A DNA stretch of 64,000 nucleotides from Allobosea robiniae (GTDB taxonomy: Bacteria > Pseudomonadota > Alphaproteobacteria > Rhizobiales > Beijerinckiaceae). A program made the position numbers and the translations under genes. This document shows positions 18,602 through 26,802 of this stretch, one piece after another (positions within the stretch are counted from its first letter, which is position 1; each line of letters begins with the position of its first letter). The stretch is taken from positions 1-64,000 of the forward strand of contig NZ_FNBZ01000001.1 of the NCBI RefSeq assembly GCF_900102525.1. Reading direction: 5' to 3'. The notes under the pieces were generated by a model, which ran no database searches, was not told where the DNA came from, and saw only the letters and a program-made list of their open reading frames with translations.

Positions 18602-19936
18602 TCAGGCCTCGAAGAAGCTGAGCTGGGTCGAGACGATGCTCTGGGGCACCAGGGCCGAAGCGATCGCGATGACCGGCCTGACCGATTTCCAGCCCCCGCC
18701 GCCGCCGGCCGGGCCGTTGGTGTAGAGCGTCTCGACCTCGTCCCCGATCGCCCTGGCGCTATCTGCGGCATCGGTGCGCGCGGCAACCCGGATGCGGACC
18801 TCGTAGGGATCGCCGCCGCCCGACAGCTCAGCGCCGTGCAAGGCGTCGACGCCGATCAGATCGAAGCGGGCTTCCGTCATGGGGACGCCGCAGAGCGCTA
18901 GGCGTTCCCGCACGATCTCGAGCGCCAGGCGGCCACGCTCGACTGCGCCGGCCCCCGCATAGGACATCTGCCCCTCACCGACGAACCCGTCGCGATAGCC
19001 GATGGAGACCTTGAGCAGACCGGTGCTGGGCTCTCCGCGCCCGCCTTCGACAGCCACGCGATCGGCTCCTGCCGAATGGACACGCACGCGCGAGAAATCG
19101 GCGACGACGTCAGGCTGAAGATAGCGGGCAGGATCTTCGATCTCGTAGAGCAACTGTTCCTTGACCGTGGCGGTCGTCACGGCTCCGCCGGCCGTGTCCA
19201 GCTTGGTGACGATCAGGTCGCCGTTTTCGCTGACTTCCCCGATCGGAAAGCCCAGCCGCGCGAGACCGGGAACATCCTTCACGCCCGGATCGGCGAAGTA
19301 GCCTCCGGTGATCTGTCCGGCACATTCCAGCAGATGGCCGACCAGCACGCCCTTGCCGAGCTTCTCCCAGTCGTCCGGCTTCCAGCCGAAGGCATGGATG
19401 AGAGGTCCCAGGAACAGGGCGGGATCTGCCGCGCGACCGGTGACGACGACACCCGCCCCGGCGCCCAGCGCATCGGCGATCGGGCGGGCGCCGATATAGG
19501 CGTTGGCGGAGATCACGCGGTCGCCGAGATCGGCCAGCCTGCCGCCTTCCAGGAGCGCGACGTCGCTGCCGCGAATCTGTTCGAGAACGTCGTCGCCCGT
19601 CACAGCCGCAACCTTGAGGCCGGTCAGCCCCTGGCGGCGCGCGACGTCGCGGACGAGTTCGGCAGCCGCCAGCGGATTGGCGGCCCCCATATTGGTGACG
19701 ATCCGGGTGCCGGCGTCGCGGCATGGCTGAAGCACGGCGAGCATGCGCCGTTCGAGCAGGGGATCGTATCCTTTGGACCGATCCGCGAGCCGCGCCTGCT
19801 GGGCCAGCGCGATCGTCCTCTCGGCAAGGCATTCGAAGACGAGATAGTCGAGGCGCCCGTTTCGGGCGAGCTCGATGGCGGGCTCGATCCGATCCCCCGC
19901 GAAACCTGCCCCAGCGCCAAGTCTGATCGATCTCAT
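18602..19936 (-). CDS. AtuA/DUF1446 family protein
   Basis: The 444-residue protein belongs to the acyclic terpene utilisation AtuA (DUF1446) family. It starts MRSIRLGAGAGFAGDR and contains the family segments YLVFECLAERTIA, TNMGAANPLAA, VVTGRAADPALFLGPL and a glycine-rich C-terminal stretch. Family members are implicated in degrading branched or terpenoid acids through acyl-CoA intermediates, but no acyl-CoA carboxylase, ligase or dehydrogenase genes occur nearby, so terpene use is not supported here. It is the first gene of a four-gene operon with the small AtuA domain, an orphan ABC binding protein and a NylB-like hydrolase, and is divergent from a LysR gene. Confidence 0.83.
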   Translation of the reverse strand: MRSIRLGAGAGFAGDRIEPAIELARNGRLDYLVFECLAERTIALAQQARLADRSKGYDPLLERRMLAVLQPCRDAGTRIVTNMGAANPLAAAELVRDVARRQGLTGLKVAAVTGDDVLEQIRGSDVALLEGGRLADLGDRVISANAYIGARPIADALGAGAGVVVTGRAADPALFLGPLIHAFGWKPDDWEKLGKGVLVGHLLECAGQITGGYFADPGVKDVPGLARLGFPIGEVSENGDLIVTKLDTAGGAVTTATVKEQLLYEIEDPARYLQPDVVADFSRVRVHSAGADRVAVEGGRGEPSTGLLKVSIGYRDGFVGEGQMSYAGAGAVERGRLALEIVRERLALCGVPMTEARFDLIGVDALHGAELSGGGDPYEVRIRVAARTDAADSARAIGDEVETLYTNGPAGGGGGWKSVRPVIAIASALVPQSIVSTQLSFFEA

Positions 19937-19971
19937 GCCGCACAGGCTGAGGGCTCAGTTACGATTAAACA

Positions 19972-19987
19972 ATTGAAATAATTCAAT
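19972..19987. promoter_or_regulatory. AT-rich palindrome in the AtuA/LysR divergent promoter
   Basis: ATTGAA-ATAA-TTCAAT forms 6-base inverted arms with T-N11-A spacing and lies in the 71 bases between the divergent AtuA-like and LysR starts, within an unusually AT-rich patch. It is a probable LysR binding site; the role is inferred from position. Confidence 0.5.
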
Positions 19988-20007
19988 CTCTACAATAGCT
20001 TTTTCCT

Positions 20008-20898
20008 ATGGATGTCAGCTTCCGCCAGATCAAGGCTTTCGTGGCCGTCGCGCGATTGAACAGCTTCACGCGCGCAGCTGCGTTGCTGCATGTCGCCCAG
20101 CCGACCTTGACGGTGCAGATCCGGAAGCTCGAGGAGGCGCTGTCGGTCCGGCTGTTCGAGCGAACGTCGCGGTCGGTCACCCTGACCCAGACCGGGCGGG
20201 ACCTGCTGCCGGTTCTGGCGCGCCTGGTCCAGGACCTGGATGGCGTGATCGGGGACGTCCGCAACCAGGGAACCGGCTATCAGGGCCTGGTCAGGATCGC
20301 CGCGCTGCCGACCGCCGCCGCAGGCCTGCTGCCCCGAGCCATCAAGTCATTCCGCATGGTCCATCCCGGAGCCGATTTCCGCATCCGGGATGTCATCGCA
20401 CGCCGCATCCTGTCCCTGGTCGAGGCGGAGGAGGTCGATCTCGGGATCACCGGCGGTCCGGCGAACACAGGCAATGTCGACGTGCTGCTGGCTTTCGAGG
20501 ACAGCATGCATGTCGTCTTCCCCCACACCCACCCGCTTGCGGAGGCGCAAGCCGTGACGCCTGACCTGCTCCTGCTCTACCCGCTGATCATGATGGACCC
20601 CGATACGAGCGTTCGGGCCGTGGTGGAGGCGGGCTTCCACGCCGCCGGCCTGATCCCGACGGCGGCGGGGGAAGCCACGTATATGATGACGGCAGCCGGG
20701 ATGGTGCAGGCCGGGCTGGGCATCACCTTCCTGCCTTCCTCGGCAAAGGAGATCGAGGCATTTCCCAACCTGCGCTCGCGCCCGATAGAGGCCGTCGGCT
20801 TCGTCAGGCAGATCAGCCTCGTCAAGAAAAGCGGCAGGCCGCTGCCTTCGCTGCCGGCCCTGTTCGCGCGTCATCTGCGCGAGATGATCGGTGCCTGA
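20008..20898 (+). CDS. LysR-family regulator of the AtuA/NylB-like operon
   Basis: The 296-residue protein has an N-terminal LysR helix-turn-helix (FTRAAALLHVAQPTLTVQIRKLEEAL, residues about 18-45 with only part quoted as diagnostic) and a LysR effector-binding domain from about residue 90. It is divergent from the DUF1446 gene at 19936, so it most likely controls the 15492-19936 operon. The next 126 bases up to the M24 gene contain no gene or clear signal that I can see. Confidence 0.88.
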   Translation: MDVSFRQIKAFVAVARLNSFTRAAALLHVAQPTLTVQIRKLEEALSVRLFERTSRSVTLTQTGRDLLPVLARLVQDLDGVIGDVRNQGTGYQGLVRIAALPTAAAGLLPRAIKSFRMVHPGADFRIRDVIARRILSLVEAEEVDLGITGGPANTGNVDVLLAFEDSMHVVFPHTHPLAEAQAVTPDLLLLYPLIMMDPDTSVRAVVEAGFHAAGLIPTAAGEATYMMTAAGMVQAGLGITFLPSSAKEIEAFPNLRSRPIEAVGFVRQISLVKKSGRPLPSLPALFARHLREMIGA

Positions 20899-21024
20899 TC
20901 GCGAGCGTCGCAAGAGCCGTCATTCCAACGGCACCCGGCCAGTGTCGCAGCGGGCGATCGCTCATCAAGGCAGTTTGGCCGCCTCGGCACGAAGCGCCAC
21001 GATCCGAGACTGGATCAGCACGAC

Positions 21025-22161
21025 CTACCGCGAGCCGGCCGAAAGCAGCGCGCGCGGCGCCGATGTCAGACGCCGCCCACCGCCCGCCTCCACGACGACG
21101 GTCTCGCTGAAGCCCAGGCCACCTGCCGACACATACATGTGAAAGACCATGCCCTCCTCGAGCTGCCAGCGCGCGTTCGGCAGGAAGACGCGGGAGAAGT
21201 CGCTGGTGCGCGGGGTACGGCCATAGAGACCGAGCGCATATCCGGTGACGTTGTCATAGACCGGGCGCAAGCCCTCCGCGAGCACGGCGCCGCGCAGGAT
21301 CGCATCGACCTCGCAGGCCAGGGCGCCCGGCCGCATCGCCGCAATCTGCCGATCCTGCAAGGCGACGAGACGCGCGGCGAGCGGCGACAGCCCCCGCCGG
21401 TCCGCCCCGATCAGCACCGGCCGCATCAGCCGCGCACCGTAGTTGCGACGCTTCGGGATCAGCTCGACATGCAGGATATCGCCTTCGGCCAGCGGCTGGG
21501 CCGTCATCACGCCATGAAGAAACTCGTGGTCGCCGACGCCCGGCACGATCGGGCCGGTCTCGCCGGTATCGGCTCCGTTCTCCAGGAAACAGGCGGCCGC
21601 GACCGCAGCCGCGGCACGCGGCGAGATTCCCGGCAGGGCCTTCGCGACGATGGCCGCCATCGCCTTGTCGGCGATTGCCGCCGCCTCTGCGATCAGGGCG
21701 ATCTCGGCCGGCGACTTCACCGCCCGCAACAGATCGCTCGTACGCGGCAGGTCGACGAAGCGCGCATCGGGCAGGAGCGCGGCGAGGCGCTCGCGCGTCG
21801 CCGCGGTGAAACCGTAGGAGGCGTGGTCGGCGCCGATCCGAGCCTGCGCGAAACCGCGCCGGCGGATCTCGTCGGCCATGGCCTGATGCGGCTCCGATGT
21901 ATCCGCGAAGCCGACGATATCCCCGAACCAGCAGGCATCCCGGCACGGGCCGGCGTCGAGTTCGCGCAGCGCGAACCAGGGCTCGCCCTCCCTTGGCAGG
22001 AAGGCGGCCCGGTACATCGTCTCGGAGACCGTGTAGCCGGTCAGCCATGCCAGGAACTCGGCATGGTCGACGAGCAGCAGTTCGGCGCCCGCCTCCGTCA
22101 TCGCCGCGCGGGCCTTGGCGACCCGCCCTGCGAACTCCTCGGGCGGAAAGAGCGGGTTCAC
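21025..22161 (-). CDS. M24-family amidohydrolase of the ectoine hydrolase/creatinase type
   Basis: The 378-residue protein has the pita-bread fold signature of M24 (creatinase N domain to about residue 140, catalytic-fold domain after) but lacks most dinuclear metal ligands: the usual Asp sites read HVELIPK and YGARLMR, the GHGIG histidine is replaced in GYALGLYG, and the ExG glutamate region reads HMYVSAG. Only the final glutamate (FSETVVV) is kept. Ectoine hydrolase (DoeA) and creatinase are metal-independent members with similar losses, and the GYALGL and GLGFSETVVV wording is closest to DoeA from memory. Its ATG overlaps the stop of the adjacent M20 gene by 4 bases. The substrate is probably an amide, not a proline peptide. 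Confidence 0.75.
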   Translation of the reverse strand: MNPLFPPEEFAGRVAKARAAMTEAGAELLLVDHAEFLAWLTGYTVSETMYRAAFLPREGEPWFALRELDAGPCRDACWFGDIVGFADTSEPHQAMADEIRRRGFAQARIGADHASYGFTAATRERLAALLPDARFVDLPRTSDLLRAVKSPAEIALIAEAAAIADKAMAAIVAKALPGISPRAAAAVAAACFLENGADTGETGPIVPGVGDHEFLHGVMTAQPLAEGDILHVELIPKRRNYGARLMRPVLIGADRRGLSPLAARLVALQDRQIAAMRPGALACEVDAILRGAVLAEGLRPVYDNVTGYALGLYGRTPRTSDFSRVFLPNARWQLEEGMVFHMYVSAGGLGFSETVVVEAGGGRRLTSAPRALLSAGSR

Positions 22162-23378
22162 GCCACCTCGCAGATATCGAGGATGGTCAGCAGGTAGATG
22201 CGGACCATGTCGAGGAAGTCGCGGATATCGACGCGCTCGTCAGGCATGGTGTTGTAGCGCCCGCCCGGCCCGCAGACGATGCCCTCCATCCCGGCCTCGG
22301 CATAGAGATGGCCGGCATCGGTGCCGAAGAAGCCCGGCGGCTTGATCGCGCCGGTCGGCTGCTTCTCGCCGCGCACCGCCTCGTAGGCCGCGTTGACGGT
22401 CTTCACGATGCGGGCGTCCTTGGCGACCTCGAAGGCCGGCATCGACTGGTGCCCTTCCTTCTTCTCGATGCGGATCGACGCCTTTAGCCCGGGGAAGCGC
22501 TGCTCCAGCGCAGAAAGCTCCCGCTGCATGTCGGCGAGCGCGCCCTCCTGCGTCTGCCCGGGCGCGAAGCGGCCCGAGCCCTTGAGCTTGCAGTAATCCG
22601 CCACCTGCGGCGCGCGCCATTCGTGCAGCTCCTTGCCGAGCGCGCCGTGGACGACGCCGACATGGACGCGGTTGATCGATTCATGCTCGGCCGACGGCGC
22701 GCCCGAGAACGTCATGGCGTTGAGCCGCGGGATCAGGTCGCAGGCTGCCATGATCGCGTCGACCGCCTGCTCGCGCTTGGAGAGATGGCGGGTGTTGCCG
22801 GTGAGTTCGATGATGAAGGAGAAGGCGCAGGCATGCATGGTGACGGCCTGCAGGTCGGTCGGCTCGCTGTTGACGAAGTAGTCGGCGCGGATGCCGTTGC
22901 GGATCGCCGCGACCGTGCCGACGCCACCCTGCAATTCGCCGACGACGAAGGTCAGGATGACGTCGCCCTTCAGCTTCACGCCGGCGTCGATCAGCGTCTT
23001 GACCGCGCAGTAATAGGCCGCGTCGCCCGCCTTCATGTTGGAGACGCCGATGCCGTAGATGAACTCGTCGTCGACCACGCCGCCCCAGGGATCGACGGTC
23101 CAGCCCTCGGTCGCCGGATTGGTGTCGAGATGGCCGTTGAACAGCAGGCTCTTGCCGCCGCCCGTGCCCTTCCAGCGACCGATGGCGTTGGCGCGGCGGC
23201 CCTCGTCGAAGGCCTGCGCCTCCGCCTCGATGCCCATCGCCTTCATCTGGCCGACGACATGGTGGACGAGCGCCTTCTCGCCCTCGGTCTCCGAATAGCT
23301 CTTGTGCTTCACCCAGTCGGAAAGGAGCGCGAGGCAGGCTTTCTCGTCGAGCGAATGGATCAGGTCGCGGGGATTCAT
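22158..23378 (-). CDS. M20-family hydrolase-like protein with altered metal site
   Basis: The 406-residue protein has the M20 (ArgE/DapE/CPG2) architecture, with catalytic-domain segment NGHLDTNP (His83, Asp85) and a central dimerisation domain. Three of the five zinc ligands expected from carboxypeptidase G2 are changed: the bridging Asp is Asn114 (GVSNMK), the glutamate after the general base is Leu149 (GELQGG, base Glu148 kept) and the C-terminal His is Asn376 (RYNTMPDE). Glu172 (NSEPT) is kept. It may be a non-metal or single-metal enzyme or a non-enzymatic binding protein. It is translationally coupled to the M24 gene and lies downstream of a peptide-type ABC transporter. Confidence 0.78.
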   Translation of the reverse strand: MNPRDLIHSLDEKACLALLSDWVKHKSYSETEGEKALVHHVVGQMKAMGIEAEAQAFDEGRRANAIGRWKGTGGGKSLLFNGHLDTNPATEGWTVDPWGGVVDDEFIYGIGVSNMKAGDAAYYCAVKTLIDAGVKLKGDVILTFVVGELQGGVGTVAAIRNGIRADYFVNSEPTDLQAVTMHACAFSFIIELTGNTRHLSKREQAVDAIMAACDLIPRLNAMTFSGAPSAEHESINRVHVGVVHGALGKELHEWRAPQVADYCKLKGSGRFAPGQTQEGALADMQRELSALEQRFPGLKASIRIEKKEGHQSMPAFEVAKDARIVKTVNAAYEAVRGEKQPTGAIKPPGFFGTDAGHLYAEAGMEGIVCGPGGRYNTMPDERVDIRDFLDMVRIYLLTILDICEVA

Positions 23379-23395
23379 GCGTATGGCCTCGAATG

Positions 23396-25015
23396 TCAGG
23401 CGGCCGTGGCCGGGGCGGGCACGGCTTCGAGCAGGGATTGGGTGTAGGGGTGAAGGGGACCGGTCGAGAGCGCCGCGATATCGACGAGATCGACGAGGTC
23501 GCCGCGATACATCACCGCGATCCGGTGGGCGATCTGGCGCACCAGATTGAGATCGTGGGTGATGAACAGATAGGCCGTGCCGAAGCGCTTCTGCAGATCG
23601 ACCAGAAGCTCGACCACAGACGCCTGCACGGAGACGTCGAGCGCCGAGGTGATCTCGTCGCAGATCACGAGCCTGGGCTTGGAAGCGAAGGCGCGCGCAA
23701 TGGCGACGCGCTGCTTCTCGCCGCCGGACAACTGATGCGGATAACGCTCGGCATAGGCAGCCGGCAGCCTGACCTGCTCCAGCAATTCGCCGATCGCAGC
23801 CGCGTCCCGGCGGGAGCCCGGCTCGCCATAGAGCGCGAGCGGCCGCGACAGGATCTCCCGGATGCGCTGGCGCGGATTCAGCGAGGAATCCGGGTGCTGG
23901 AAGATGATCTGGACATCGCGGCGATAGGCCCGGTCCATATCGCCGAGACCGGTGATCCGGCGGCCGGCGAAGCGGATCTCGCCCTCGAAGCGATTGAGCC
24001 CCGTCATCGCCTTGGCGAGCGTCGACTTGCCCGAGCCGGACTCGCCGACGATGCCGAGGATTTCTCCGGGCATCACGGACAGGCTGACCTCCCGGTTGCC
24101 CGTGAACTGTGTGTTGGCGCGACCGAGCAAGGCCCCGAGGAAGGGCTTGCGGCCATAGAGCACGCTGACCTTCTCGACCTCGACCAGCGGCTTCGTTGCT
24201 TCGGTCGCGCTCGTCTCGACCAATCGGCGGTCCGGCCGCGGCACGGCGGCGAGCAGCTTGCGGGTATAGGCATCCTGCGGCCGGGCGAAGACCTCACCGA
24301 GCGCCCCCTCCTCGACGATCCTGCCGCGATGGATCACCGCGACCTTCGTGGCGATCTGCGAGACCAGCGCGAGGTCATGCGAGATGTAGAGCGAGGCGAC
24401 GCCAGTCTCGGCCTGCAGCTCCTTGAAGAGGTCGAGAATCTGCCTTGCCGTGATCACGTCGAGCGCGGTCGTCGGCTCGTCGAAGATGATGCATTCCGGC
24501 TGGCAGGCGAAGGCGGTGGCGATGACCACGCGCTGCTTCTCGCCGCCCGATGCCTCATGGGGGTAGCGCCGCATCATCTGCTTCGGGATCTTCAGGCCGA
24601 CACGGGCGAGCCGTTCCTCGCCCTCGGCCCAGGCCTGTTTCCGCGTCAGGCCACGATGGCGCACCAGCACTTCGGCGAGCTGCTCGCCGAGCGGCAGGGT
24701 CGGGTTGAGCGAGGTGCTCGGGTCCTGGAAGACCATGCCGATGCGCTTGCCGCGGATCGCCTCGATCTCGGCTTCCGAAGCCTTGAGCAGGTCCTGCCCG
24801 GTCAGGCGGATGGCGCCGGCCTCGCGCGCGCTCGCCGGCAGGTAGCGCATGATCGCCCAGGCGAGCGAGGTCTTGCCGGAACCGGATTCGCCGACGAGGC
24901 CGAGCACCTCGCCCTTGGCGACCTGGAGCGTCACGTCGTCGAGGGCGCGCATGAAGCCGGTCGGCGTCGCGTAGTCGAGACCGTAGCCGGCGATGTCGAG
25001 GATCGTTTCGCTCAT
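23396..25015 (-). CDS. Dipeptide-type ABC transporter ATPase, two cassettes fused (DppD-DppF)
   Basis: The 539-residue protein contains two complete ATPase cassettes. The first has Walker [12 protein letters not shown], signature SGGEKQRV and Walker [13 protein letters not shown]; the second has [27 protein letters not shown] and [12 protein letters not shown]. Each carries the C-terminal oligopeptide-transporter extension (LHPYTQSLL in the second). It sits 3 bases after the DppC-like permease gene and completes that importer. It may also serve the orphan binding protein at 16652. Confidence 0.94.
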   Translation of the reverse strand: MSETILDIAGYGLDYATPTGFMRALDDVTLQVAKGEVLGLVGESGSGKTSLAWAIMRYLPASAREAGAIRLTGQDLLKASEAEIEAIRGKRIGMVFQDPSTSLNPTLPLGEQLAEVLVRHRGLTRKQAWAEGEERLARVGLKIPKQMMRRYPHEASGGEKQRVVIATAFACQPECIIFDEPTTALDVITARQILDLFKELQAETGVASLYISHDLALVSQIATKVAVIHRGRIVEEGALGEVFARPQDAYTRKLLAAVPRPDRRLVETSATEATKPLVEVEKVSVLYGRKPFLGALLGRANTQFTGNREVSLSVMPGEILGIVGESGSGKSTLAKAMTGLNRFEGEIRFAGRRITGLGDMDRAYRRDVQIIFQHPDSSLNPRQRIREILSRPLALYGEPGSRRDAAAIGELLEQVRLPAAYAERYPHQLSGGEKQRVAIARAFASKPRLVICDEITSALDVSVQASVVELLVDLQKRFGTAYLFITHDLNLVRQIAHRIAVMYRGDLVDLVDIAALSTGPLHPYTQSLLEAVPAPATAA

Positions 25016-25018
25016 CGC

Positions 25019-25843
25019 TCAGGTCCTCGGGTTCAGCGCATCGCGCAGGCCGTCGCCGAGCAGGTTGAAGCCGATCGCGACCAGCGCGATGGCAAGGCTC
25101 GGCCACAGGATCATCCAGGCGCTCAGATGCATGAAGCGGCGGGCCTCCGAGACCATGAGGCCCCATTCGGACGCCGGCGGCTGGGCGCCCAGTCCGAGGA
25201 AGGAGAGCGTCGCGAACAGCATCACCGCGAAGGCGACGCGGATCGTCATCTCGACGATGATCGGCGCCACCACGTTCGGCAGCATCTCGCGCCCGACGAT
25301 GAAGGCCGCGCTCTCGCCACGCGCCACCGCAGCATTGACGTAATCCTGCTTGCGCACGGACAGCGCGACCGAGCGCGTCACCCGCGCCATGCCCGGCGCA
25401 AAGGCGAGCGCGATGGCGAGCAGCGCGTTGAGACTGCTCTTGCCGAGCAGGTTCACGATCAGGAGCGCCAGCAGCAGGCTCGGGATCGACATGATCGCGT
25501 CGACGGTGCGCATGATCGCTTCGTCGCTGCGCCCGCCGAGGAAGGCCGAGACGGTGCCGATCACGGCGCCGACCAGCGTGCCCAGCGCCGTCGCCAGCAC
25601 CGCCATGACGACGGTGGCGCGGGCGCCGTGCAGCAGGCGGCTCAGGATGTCGCGGCCATACTGGTCGGTGCCGAGCCAGAACTGCGCGCTCGGCGGCTTG
25701 TAGCGCATCAGCGGCGCCATCTTCTCGGGGTCCTGCGGCGCGACCCAGGGTCCGGCGATCACGACGAGCAGGATCAGCCCGACGATCACGAGGCCGAGCG
25801 CGCCTTGCGGCGAGCGCAGCATGCGCCTGAGGATCTCAATCAT
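25019..25843 (-). CDS. Dipeptide-type ABC transporter permease (DppC-like)
   Basis: The 274-residue inner-membrane protein has the DppC features: an N-terminal membrane segment, the periplasmic stretch LGTDQYGRDILSRLLHGAR and the docking loop near AAVARGESAAFIVGREMLPN. The start is the ATG at 25843 (MIEILRRML), which overlaps the DppB gene by 8 bases; a longer frame to 25903 would lie inside that gene. Confidence 0.91.
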   Translation of the reverse strand: MIEILRRMLRSPQGALGLVIVGLILLVVIAGPWVAPQDPEKMAPLMRYKPPSAQFWLGTDQYGRDILSRLLHGARATVVMAVLATALGTLVGAVIGTVSAFLGGRSDEAIMRTVDAIMSIPSLLLALLIVNLLGKSSLNALLAIALAFAPGMARVTRSVALSVRKQDYVNAAVARGESAAFIVGREMLPNVVAPIIVEMTIRVAFAVMLFATLSFLGLGAQPPASEWGLMVSEARRFMHLSAWMILWPSLAIALVAIGFNLLGDGLRDALNPRT

Positions 25844-26783
25844 ACTGGATCCTCCGGTCGAGCCAGGCATAGCAGATGTCGGCGAGGAAATTGGCGACGG
25901 CATAGGTCGTCGCCATGATCAGTGCTCCGGCCTGGATCGAGGGCAGGTCGCGCGCCTGGATCGCGACGATGAGCTGGCGGCCGATGCCCGGCAGGGCGAA
26001 GATCTCCTCGACCACGATGACGCCGCCGAGCAGATAGCCGACATCGAGCGCGACGATCGTGATCGTCGGCAGCAGTGCGTTGCGCAGACCATGTTTGAAC
26101 AGCACCTGCCGCTTCGACAGCCCTTTCAGACGCGCGGCGCGGATATAGTCGGAGTGCAGCACGTCGACGAGCTCCGAACGCACCATGCGCGAGACATGCG
26201 CGATCAGGATCATCGAGACCGTCAACACCGGCAGGACGAGATGCTTCAAGCCGCGCAACGGGTCCTCCGTCAGCGGCACGTAGCCCGTCGCCGGCAGCCA
26301 TTGCAGCCAGTCGGCCAGCACGAGCACGACCAGCGTCGCCGTGACGAATTCCGGCACCGAAACGCCGATATAGGACAGGAAGCTGACGCCGAGATCGGCC
26401 GCCCTGCCCCTTCTCACCGCCGCGACGATGCCGAGCGGGATCGCGACCGCCAGCATCAGCAGGATCGAGAACAGGGCGAGCAGCAGCGAGCGGCCGAGCG
26501 CCTCGATCATCGCCGGCGCGACCGGCTGGCCGGTGCGCATCGAGACGCCGAAATCGCCGCGGACGACGCCGCCCAGCCAGTGCAGATACTGCATCCAGAT
26601 GGGGTCGTTCAGCCCCATCTTGGTCCGCAGGGCCGCCAGCGCATCAGGCGTCGCGTTCTCGCCCAGCATCATCACGGCAGCGTCCGCCGGCAGGATTTGG
26701 GTGATCGCGAAGACGATCAGCGACACGACGAGCAGCGTGTAGCCGATCAGCAGGACCCGCTTGAGGATATAGGCTGGCGACAC
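25836..26783 (-). CDS. Dipeptide-type ABC transporter permease (DppB-like)
   Basis: The 315-residue protein is the DppB-type partner, with an N-terminal membrane helix (LLIGYTLLVVSLIVFAITQI), the periplasmic segment ILPADAA and MGLNDPIW, and the docking loop DYIRAARLKGLSKRQVLFKH. A GTG at 26783 (VSPAYILKRV) is the best start: it lies 19 bases after the binding-protein stop and begins just before the first helix. The frame is open upstream to 26951, but that part overlaps the binding-protein gene and its composition is not protein-like. Confidence 0.9.
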   Translation of the reverse strand: MSPAYILKRVLLIGYTLLVVSLIVFAITQILPADAAVMMLGENATPDALAALRTKMGLNDPIWMQYLHWLGGVVRGDFGVSMRTGQPVAPAMIEALGRSLLLALFSILLMLAVAIPLGIVAAVRRGRAADLGVSFLSYIGVSVPEFVTATLVVLVLADWLQWLPATGYVPLTEDPLRGLKHLVLPVLTVSMILIAHVSRMVRSELVDVLHSDYIRAARLKGLSKRQVLFKHGLRNALLPTITIVALDVGYLLGGVIVVEEIFALPGIGRQLIVAIQARDLPSIQAGALIMATTYAVANFLADICYAWLDRRIQYD

Positions 26784-26802
26784 GCTGGCTCGCCCCGCTT
26801 GC

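Noticed and set aside
21025..22161. Naming the M24 protein doeA or creatinase outright
   Set aside because: The metal-free pattern fits both, but no ectoine or creatine pathway partner (DoeB, creatininase) is next to it.
23393..25918. A forward open frame of about 840 codons
   Set aside because: It is antisense to the fused ATPase and DppC-like genes and its translation is low-complexity, typical of high-GC mirror frames.
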